NCBI RefSeq assembly: GCF_020733635.1 | Contig: NZ_JAJFZL010000001.1 | Location: 5,208,001-5,272,000 of the forward strand | Direction: 5' to 3' | Origin: Nocardia spumae | GTDB taxonomy: Bacteria > Actinomycetota > Actinomycetes > Mycobacteriales > Mycobacteriaceae | Length of the DNA stretch: 64,000 nucleotides | Shown: piece after piece, positions 57,285-64,000 of the stretch | How the letters are laid out: the number at the start of each line of letters is the position of its first letter | How positions within the stretch are numbered: the first letter of the stretch is position 1 | Notes under the pieces: generated by a model | Databases searched by the model: none | Seen by the model: the letters and a program-made list of their open reading frames with translations, nothing else | What the model was told of the DNA's origin: nothing | Made by a program: the position numbers and the translations under genes

Positions 57285-57695
57285 TCAGCTCAGGTCCGGG
57301 AGGAAGGCGTGGCCGACATAGTCACGGAACAACACGATCTTCCCTTCGCGGATCCGGAAGACCTGAATACACGGCACTTCGAATGACTGGCCGGTCGACG
57401 TGACGCGTCCGACGGAGGTCAGTTCGACGATTACGACCTCCGGATCGGCGGTTTGGTGGGTCTGGCGCACAAGCAGCTCGTCGAGACGGGCCCCACCGCG
57501 GTCGACGTCGATCGCGTATGCCCGAATCGCCTCCTTGCCTACCAACCGGTCAGGCAATTCGCCTGCGGTGAACGGCATCTCGATCACGCCGTCCTCCGCG
57601 AACAGGTCCACGAACGCGTGCATGTCGTTGGCGAGTATCGCCTTGTTTCGCTCTTCCAAGACCTGGAGCGGGCTCTCGACACCGGACCGACTCAT
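57285..57695 (-). CDS. SnoaL-like (NTF2-fold) protein
   Basis: A 136-aa protein with the SnoaL/NTF2 pattern: SPLQVLEERNKAILANDMHA, FVDLFAEDGVIEMPF, LVGKEAIRAY and a final strand VFRIREGKIVLFRDYVGH. The fold forms a conical pocket for small hydrophobic molecules, either as an isomerase/cyclase or as a binding protein. The ATG at 57695 is preceded by AAAGG eight bases upstream. It is divergent from a TetR gene, with a strong inverted repeat between, so it is very probably that regulator's target. Confidence 0.85.
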   Translation of the reverse strand: MSRSGVESPLQVLEERNKAILANDMHAFVDLFAEDGVIEMPFTAGELPDRLVGKEAIRAYAIDVDRGGARLDELLVRQTHQTADPEVVIVELTSVGRVTSTGQSFEVPCIQVFRIREGKIVLFRDYVGHAFLPDLS

Positions 57696-57706
57696 GGCAA
57701 TCACCT

Positions 57707-57753
57707 TTCATTCAACGCTTGTTGTATCAACGATTCAACGAGCGTAGAATGAA
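57707..57753. promoter_or_regulatory. TetR operator between snoaL-like and tetR genes
   Basis: The inverted repeat 57707-57719 (TTCATTCAACGCT) and 57741-57753 (AGCGTAGAATGAA) matches in 12 of 13 positions. An inner palindrome GTTG-TAT-CAAC lies at 57721-57731. The half-site CGTAGAATGA (57743-57752) recurs at 57774-57783, overlapping the tetR start codon. The arrangement fits cooperative binding by the divergent TetR protein repressing both genes. Confidence 0.72.
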
Positions 57754-57779
57754 ATCTTGCGCCGGTCAACGCCCGTAGA

Positions 57780-58373
57780 ATGACCCGCGTGAGCAACCCC
57801 CCAGCGCCCACTTCGCGGGCCGAGCAGCGACGCAACACCGAGGCGCGGATTCTCACCCATGCCCGCACGTTGTTCGCCGAATCCGGCTACGATCGCACCA
57901 CCATCCGCGCCGTCGCCACGGCGGCCGGCGTGGATCCTGGACTCGTCATCCACTATTTCGGCAGCAAACAGAAGCTGTTCCTGAGCGCCATCGGGTCCGG
58001 AACGGCACTGCTCGCCGGGGGCAGTGCCGCGGATGTCGCCGAGCAGCTGCTCAACAGACTGCGCGGCTCACTGATCGAGGAACCGGTTACCTCGCTGGCC
58101 ATGCTGCGGTCGATGCTCACCCACCCCGAAGCCGCGGAGGAAATCCGCACCTCTTCGCGCATCTACAAGGATCAGATCAGCGACGCCATCCCCGATGAGG
58201 AAGCCGATCTGCGCGCAGAAGTGGTCAGCGCCGCGCTGATCGGCATCGTCCTGTGCCGCCATCTCGTCAAGCTCGATCACCTCGCCGCGGCCGACCCGGA
58301 CAGGGTAGTGGAGATTCTGCGCCCCGCCGTCCGCTCGATCACCAAGGCCGACATCGACGACGCCGCGGACTGA
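57780..58373 (+). CDS. TetR-family transcriptional regulator
   Basis: A 197-aa protein. The N-terminal HTH (TEARILTHARTLFAESGYDR, VATAAGVDPGLVIHYFGSKQ) is canonical TetR. The C-terminal ligand domain resembles the TetR_C_17 type (PEAAEEIRT and a helix with LCRHLVKLDHLAA). The ATG at 57780 lies inside an operator half-site; a GTG at 57789 is an alternative start. It is divergent from the SnoaL-like gene. Confidence 0.9.
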   Translation: MTRVSNPPAPTSRAEQRRNTEARILTHARTLFAESGYDRTTIRAVATAAGVDPGLVIHYFGSKQKLFLSAIGSGTALLAGGSAADVAEQLLNRLRGSLIEEPVTSLAMLRSMLTHPEAAEEIRTSSRIYKDQISDAIPDEEADLRAEVVSAALIGIVLCRHLVKLDHLAAADPDRVVEILRPAVRSITKADIDDAAD

Positions 58374-58947
58374 ACGCGCTCGAAGATGGGGCATGCCCCC
58401 ACGGCATTCCCCAAACACACGCCCGCCTCGCTCGGCCACGATGCTCCCCCACCCCTGAACGTCCCACTTGATGCCGTCGGCCGAGTGCACCTCGACGCGT
58501 TCGACCGATCAGCTCCCCTCAGTCGGCCCCGGACGTCCGACCACACAGTGCGGTCGTTTCGTGCGCCACGTTTCCGCACAGGGCGGCTCAGAACTAGCAG
58601 ATCGGCTACTCCGGCGACTGCGCCGACAACTCGGCAACGCACTGGGTTGCCTGGCGCGTGTGGCAGGGTCGGGGTGCGTTCGCCGGACAGGTATGGCAGA
58701 AGACTGAATCCAACCAGGGCCGTGTGCATCCGAACGCGAACCGAGCTGCGGCGCGCCGCCCGACTTGTCCCGAACGCGCGGCAATTCGAGCGGGCACCGG
58801 AATGTGCCGCAGATCTTCGTTCTGCAACGGGTTGGTCATTACCAGCGATGTGAGTTCGGTGTCCACTGTTGGCGTGTCATCTCTGCCCAGAGCAGATCGA
58901 ATGGGATGACCATCTCGTCTTCGGTAGTTTCGCGGGTGTGGAGATCA
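58374..58947. other. Gene-poor region with remnant DNA
   Basis: About 570 bp with no intact gene. It contains an FGGY-kinase relic (58648-58702). The open frames of 80-150 codons here are mosaic and lack ribosome binding sites, consistent with decayed sequence. Confidence 0.5.
58648..58702 (-). pseudogene. Relic of an FGGY-family (xylulokinase) gene
   Basis: This stretch is identical in 46 of 55 positions to 60163-60217 inside xylB. Translated on the minus strand it gives [19 protein letters not shown], against [19 protein letters not shown] in xylB. Homology ends abruptly on both sides, and the surrounding frame does not continue the kinase fold. It is a fragment left by duplication or deletion. 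Confidence 0.7.
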
Positions 58948-59633
58948 TGTCCGTGTTGCCGCAGCTGAGCGCACTCCGGTTTTCCGAGGTGAACGACCTC
59001 AATATCTACGTGTGGAACGACGGCGCGGAGGTGACGCTGATCGACAGCGGCCTGCCGGGGGCCGCCGAGGAGATAGAAAAGGGGCTTCGCTCACTGGGTT
59101 TCGACTGCGGCCAGGTACGGCGAGTGATCCTCACCCATGCCCATGCCGATCATGTCGGCTCGGCAGCCGACCTCGCCGAGTGGGGAGCCGAGATCTGGGC
59201 GCATCACGCCGATGCCGATATCGTGCGAGGCGAGCGTCCACAGCCGGCTCCGGTGCTGCGCGATTGGGAGCTCCCGATCGCCGAGGCCCTGGAACTGGGC
59301 CCACCTCCGCGCCCGGCACCGGTCCACCGCGAGCTGCGCGACGGCGAGGTGCTCGACTTCGGCGGCGGTGCCGAGGTACTCGCTGTCCCGGGCCACACCG
59401 AAGGCAGCCTGGCGTTGTATCTGCCGCGCCACCATGTGCTGTTCACCGGTGACACGTTGGCCAACGTTCGCGCTGTCACAATGCCCGGTGTGTTCAATCT
59501 CGACAGCGCCGCGGTCGATGCGGCTGCCCACCGGTTGACCGAACTGGACGCCGACATCGTCTGCGTTGGCCATGGTGATGTGCTCACGACAGAGGCCCTG
59601 AGCGCGTGGCGGGCTCGGCGGCCGGCGCGCTGA
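58947..59633 (+). CDS. Metallo-beta-lactamase-fold hydrolase
   Basis: A 228-aa MBL protein. Metal ligands are visible: HAHADH (with VILTHAHADHVGSA), VPGHTEGSLALYL, VLFTGDTLANV and the last His in CVGHGDVL. This is the glyoxalase II-like/quorum-quenching-like branch with two metals. The start at 58947 has GGAG close upstream; an in-frame ATG at 58869 gives an unusual Cys-rich extension. The substrate is not deducible. Confidence 0.86.
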   Translation: MSVLPQLSALRFSEVNDLNIYVWNDGAEVTLIDSGLPGAAEEIEKGLRSLGFDCGQVRRVILTHAHADHVGSAADLAEWGAEIWAHHADADIVRGERPQPAPVLRDWELPIAEALELGPPPRPAPVHRELRDGEVLDFGGGAEVLAVPGHTEGSLALYLPRHHVLFTGDTLANVRAVTMPGVFNLDSAAVDAAAHRLTELDADIVCVGHGDVLTTEALSAWRARRPAR

Positions 59634-59764
59634 CAGGGAACACGCCACGGCCCGTTGCCACCCGGCAAGTGCACCAGAGCCGATAAACCGACACTCCCGA
59701 TGCACCGCAAGCGAATCGATCGCACCGCCCCTCGAATCCGGGCTCGGTGATCGGCGCTACGGAG

Positions 59765-61159
59765 TCAGCTGCCGTACAGGATTTCTCGCGCCCGTCCAAA
59801 GGCGCTGCGGATCTCCGTGCCCACGGCACGGTCGCCGGGCGCTGGAATCCCGACGGTCGAGGCTGCCGGCCACTGCGGTGGTTCGGCACCGCCTCGCAAA
59901 GTCCACGCGGCCTGCCGCGCCGCGCCCAGCGCGACGTACTCCTCCGGCTCCGGCACCGTCACCATCGCACCGAAGATCTGGGCGGCCGTCTCGGCGACGA
60001 ACGCCGAACGCGAAGCGCCGCCGATCAACAGCACTCGCCGGGGGGTCGCGCCGGCCGCACGGAGCCGGTCGAGAGCGTCGGCCATGTTGCACAGCATCCC
60101 TTCGACCGCGGCGCGAGCCAGGTGGGCGGGTCGCATTGTCGCCACACGCAATCCGTGGAGGCTGCCGGTCGCGTGCGGCAGGTTCGGGGTGCGCTCACCG
60201 GACAGATACGGCAGCAGCACGAGACCGTCCGCGCCCGGCGGCGCCTGCCGGGCCAGTGCATCGAGTTCGTCGATGCCGATTCCCAGGAGGGTGGCCATCG
60301 CCTCGAGCACCCGGGCGGCGTTGAGCGTGCACACCAACGGCAGGAATCGGCCGGTCGCGTCGGCGAATCCGTTGACGAACGGATCGGTATCAAGCCGCGC
60401 GGTGCGTGCGAATGCCGTGCCGCTGGTGCCCAGCGAGATCACCACGTCGCCGTCACCGATTCCGAGTCCGAACGCCGCCGCCGCATTGTCCCCCGCGCCG
60501 GCAGCTATGACCGCGCCCGATGCGGTGCGTCCGGCACTCTCCAACGGTTCCAGCACCGTCGGAAGCTCCGGAGTCCGGCCGCGGAAAGCACTGGCCAACA
60601 GGTCTTCTCGATACCGGCCCGCGACCGGGGACCAGTACCCGGTGCCCGAGGCGTCGCTCCGATCGGTCGTCGGCGCAGCATCACCACCACCGCGCAACCG
60701 CCAGGTGAGATAGTCGTGCGGCAGCATCACCCGGGTCACCCGGTCCGCGAGCTCGGGCTCGTGGTCGGCCATCCAGCGCAGCTTCGCGACAGTGAAGGCG
60801 GCGACCGGTACGCTGCCGACCGCGTCCAGCCACGCTTGCGGGCCGCCCAGTTCCGCGACGAGGTCGTCGGCTGCCTCGGCGGAACGGACGTCGTTCCACA
60901 GCAGAGCATCTCGTACCGGTCGGTGCGAGCGATCGAGTGCCACCAAGCCGTGCTGCTGGCCGGCGATCGACACCGCATCGACGTTGTCGAGCAACCCCTC
61001 CCCTGCCTGCTGCAACGCGGTCCACCACGCCTCGGGCGCGACCTCGGTGCCGTCGGGGTGCGGTGCGTGTCCGCGTGCCAGGACCTCACCGGTGTCGGCG
61101 TCGCACACCACGACCTTGCAGGATTGGGTGGAGCTGTCGACTCCGGCGACGGTGGCCAT
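59765..61159 (-). CDS. xylB: Xylulokinase-like FGGY carbohydrate kinase
   Basis: A 464-aa FGGY kinase: N-terminal phosphate loop [15 protein letters not shown], substrate region [12 protein letters not shown] with LLWNDVRSA, the second signature [23 protein letters not shown], and the adenosine motif [14 protein letters not shown]. The QQHG motif fits xylulokinases. Its ATG directly abuts the TAG of the dehydrogenase gene. As last gene of the operon it would phosphorylate the ketose made by the dehydrogenase, for example D-xylulose from D-arabinitol or xylitol. Confidence 0.9.
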   Translation of the reverse strand: MATVAGVDSSTQSCKVVVCDADTGEVLARGHAPHPDGTEVAPEAWWTALQQAGEGLLDNVDAVSIAGQQHGLVALDRSHRPVRDALLWNDVRSAEAADDLVAELGGPQAWLDAVGSVPVAAFTVAKLRWMADHEPELADRVTRVMLPHDYLTWRLRGGGDAAPTTDRSDASGTGYWSPVAGRYREDLLASAFRGRTPELPTVLEPLESAGRTASGAVIAAGAGDNAAAAFGLGIGDGDVVISLGTSGTAFARTARLDTDPFVNGFADATGRFLPLVCTLNAARVLEAMATLLGIGIDELDALARQAPPGADGLVLLPYLSGERTPNLPHATGSLHGLRVATMRPAHLARAAVEGMLCNMADALDRLRAAGATPRRVLLIGGASRSAFVAETAAQIFGAMVTVPEPEEYVALGAARQAAWTLRGGAEPPQWPAASTVGIPAPGDRAVGTEIRSAFGRAREILYGS

Positions 61160-62140
61160 CTATCCGCGCGGCGCGATCTGGATCTTGCGGCCGATGCCGT
61201 CGCGGAACGCTTGCAGCGCTTCGGAGAACTGGTCGAGTCCGAAGGTGTGGGTGACCATGGTGTCCGCGTCGATCGCGCCCTTGCGTACCAGGTCGACGGC
61301 GCGGCCGAAGCTGTGCACCACCGCCATCGATCCCACGATGGTGATCTCGTCGTTGTAGACGCGGAAGGGTGAGATGGCGGCCGTCGCGTCGCCGGGTGCG
61401 ACGCCGAACTGCTGGTAGGTACCGCCGCGGCGGACGCGAGGGAGGCCGTCTTCGATCGCCGGGATCGCGCCGGTGCAGTCGATCACGACTTCCCATCCGT
61501 GTGGGCGGTCGAACTCGTCGGCGTTGGTGGCGACCGCGTCCGCGCCGAGTGTGCGGGCTACCTGCAACCGGTCGGTGTTGAGGTCGACCACCGAGACCGA
61601 GGCCGCGCCCGCGGCGACCGCGAGTTGCAGCATCATCAGGCCCATTGTTCCGGCTCCGTAGATCAGGTAGTGCGAGCCCAATATTCTTGGCAGGCCGTCG
61701 AATCCGTGCACGGCGCATGACAGTGGTTCCACCAGTGCGCCGTGCGAGGCGGGCAGATAGTCGGGTATCGAGAAGCAGTTCGCCTCCGGGACCGCCACGT
61801 ATTCGGCCATGGCGCCGTTCACCGTGTCGCCGATCGCGCCCCAGCGGTCGCAGAGGTTGCCGCGGCCGATGCGGCAGTAGTGGCAGGCGCCGCAGAACAG
61901 CGACGGGTCCACGGCCACCTTCTCGCCGGACCTCGGGCCGTCGACGATCTGGCCGCAGAATTCGTGGCCGGGCACGATCGGGTACGGCGTGGGCGGGAAT
62001 TCGCCTTCGACGATGTGGATGTCGGTGCCGCAGATGCCTACCGCGGCTACCTCGACGACCACTTCGCCGGGGCCGGGCGTCGGGTCGGGAATCGTCTGCA
62101 CCGAGTATTCGCCGGGTTTCTCGATCACCAACGCGCGCAT
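61160..62140 (-). CDS. Zinc-dependent polyol dehydrogenase (MDR family)
   Basis: A 326-aa medium-chain dehydrogenase. It has the catalytic zinc site CGTDIHIVEG and GHEFCGQIV, the structural zinc Cys cluster CGACHYCRIGRGNLC, and the nucleotide-binding YGAGTMGLM, with Asp in VVDLNTDRL favouring NAD over NADP. The sequence resembles sorbitol/xylitol/arabinitol and threonine dehydrogenases. It is tightly packed, with its ATG abutting the GH172 stop and its stop abutting the xylB start. Oxidation of a pentitol to feed xylulokinase is the likely role. Confidence 0.9.
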   Translation of the reverse strand: MRALVIEKPGEYSVQTIPDPTPGPGEVVVEVAAVGICGTDIHIVEGEFPPTPYPIVPGHEFCGQIVDGPRSGEKVAVDPSLFCGACHYCRIGRGNLCDRWGAIGDTVNGAMAEYVAVPEANCFSIPDYLPASHGALVEPLSCAVHGFDGLPRILGSHYLIYGAGTMGLMMLQLAVAAGAASVSVVDLNTDRLQVARTLGADAVATNADEFDRPHGWEVVIDCTGAIPAIEDGLPRVRRGGTYQQFGVAPGDATAAISPFRVYNDEITIVGSMAVVHSFGRAVDLVRKGAIDADTMVTHTFGLDQFSEALQAFRDGIGRKIQIAPRG

Positions 62141-63140
<1,000 letters not shown>

Positions 63141-63148
<8 letters not shown>

Positions 63149-64000
63149 GGTTCGCCGCCCGATGTTGTTCCGCTGCGAGGAAATGCGCGATCCTCGCGGT
63201 CGATTCGTAGAGTTCGCGGTAGCGCGGGTAGTACTGGTCGTAGATCGCCCGCCGTTCGGCGTCCGGCTCGATGATCGAGGTCACCGGATTCCAGCCGGAG
63301 GTGTCGACGCCCGCGGCCTCGGCGGCGAGTAGGGCGTCGCCGAGGCAGGCTCCGACGGTCTCCGCCGGGAGTTCCTGCGGCAGACCGGTCACATCGGACA
63401 CGATCTGGGTCCACAGGCCGCCTTTGGTGCCACCGCCGACCGCGATCAGGCGTCGCGCGCGACCACCGGCGTCGGACATCGCCTCCAGGTTGTGCCGCAC
63501 TCCGTATCCGGTTGCCTCCAGCGCGGCGCGATACAGCTCACCGCGGCCGTGGCTGGTGGTGAGACCGGCGACGATGCCGCGCGCGTCGGGATCGAACAAG
63601 GGTGTTCGTTCACCGGCGAAATACGGCAGCATCAACAGGCCCCGGCTGCCTGCCGGGACCGTGCCCGCCTCCGCGATCAGGTCGCCGAATTCTCCGCCGA
63701 CCAGGCGGCGCAGCCAATCGGTGACCGCGCCCGAGGTGGCCATTCCCGCTGCCAGCGAATAGGTTTCCGGCCACGCGCCGCAGGTGCCCCACAGGCCGGG
63801 ATGCGGACGCGGTTGGGTGAGGATCTGGACCAGGAACATGGTGGTGCCGTACATGACCATCGCATCGCCGGGAGCGCGCACGCCGACGCTGGCGGCTTCG
63901 GCCCACGCGTCGACGGTGCCGGTCGTAACGGGCAGCCCTTCCGGAAGGCCGGTTGCGGCAGCGCCTTCCGCGTTCACCCGGCCCACTACCTCGGTGGGCC
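63141..64000 (-). CDS. FGGY-family carbohydrate kinase (N-terminus beyond window)
   Basis: The C-terminal 280-plus residues of an FGGY kinase; the frame is open to the right edge. It contains the second phosphate signature MVMYGTTMFLVQIL, LLMLPYFAGERTPLFDPDAR and the adenosine motif AVGGGTKGGLWTQIVSDVTG. It is closer to the ribulokinase/YgcE/AraB-like branch than to xylB, so the operon has two kinases of different specificity. A GTG at 63986 is not the true start, because family motifs require about 220 more residues upstream. Confidence 0.85.

Noticed and set aside
57101..57290. Possible remnant coding sequence upstream of the SnoaL-like gene end
   Set aside because: A short frame reads like a protein C-terminus, but there is no recognisable family, start or supporting motif.
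58387..58401. GGGGCATGCCCC palindrome after the tetR gene as terminator
   Set aside because: The stem is only five base pairs around a very short loop with no T-tract, too weak to call.

Overview
The window is GC-rich, densely coded DNA from a mycolate-type actinomycete, most likely Nocardia or a close relative. The support is a complete yrbEAB-mceABCDEF operon, a Mce3R-type tandem TetR regulator, a WXG100/type VII secretion (T7SS) toxin locus, a GH172 (DUF2961) arabinan-type glycosidase, a truncated haemoglobin fused to an ABM monooxygenase, and frequent GTG starts with stop/start overlaps. No tRNA, rRNA, CRISPR array, prophage or intact insertion sequence was seen.

Layout. (1) 1-11655, minus strand: a lipid-import (Mce) locus. 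Two small membrane proteins are followed by yrbEA, yrbEB, mceA-F, a Mce-associated membrane protein and a double-TetR repressor; a further gene is cut by the left edge. Three promoter-like sites in this locus share a TAAC(A/T)T -10 element, and two of them share a 17-bp sequence, which suggests co-regulation. A small Cys-rich protein and a secreted alpha/beta-hydrolase follow on the plus strand. (2) 13829-41964, minus strand: a three-gene T7SS-associated operon. It encodes a 468-aa protein of unknown role, a 512-aa WXG100-type protein, and a single open frame of 8394 codons. The giant protein has a WXG100-like/hydrophobic N-terminus, a SecA-like helicase core, a papain-fold toxin domain, HTH, NUDIX, alpha/beta-hydrolase and DUF3626-like domains, five related HExxH metallopeptidase modules and a degenerate kinase-like module. 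A short motif close to (T/S)G-x-I-G-x-R-P-S-D recurs 13 times, mostly at the seams between modules. The C-terminal domain of the 512-aa partner looks like a catalytically dead copy of the metallopeptidase modules. This system is the strongest candidate for something undescribed. (3) 42421-49645, plus strand except one gene: a sugar ABC importer lacking its ATPase, small hypothetical and membrane proteins, the ABM-globin fusion (minus), and a DhaK/DhaL-type two-subunit kinase. (4) 49904-59633: mixed single genes, including ArfB, an alpha/beta-hydrolase-fold protein that has lost its nucleophile and histidine, a DHA2 drug exporter, secreted proteins, a MarR regulator, a SnoaL/TetR divergent pair with a clear operator, and an MBL hydrolase. 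(5) 59765-64000, minus strand: a tight carbohydrate operon (FGGY kinase, GH172 glycosidase, polyol dehydrogenase, xylulokinase) consistent with D-arabinan or arabinitol use. An approximately 55-bp relic of an FGGY kinase lies just outside it.

The large plus-strand open frames opposite the mce and giant genes are GC-driven shadows and are not annotated. All calls come from reading the sequence; no database search was possible.
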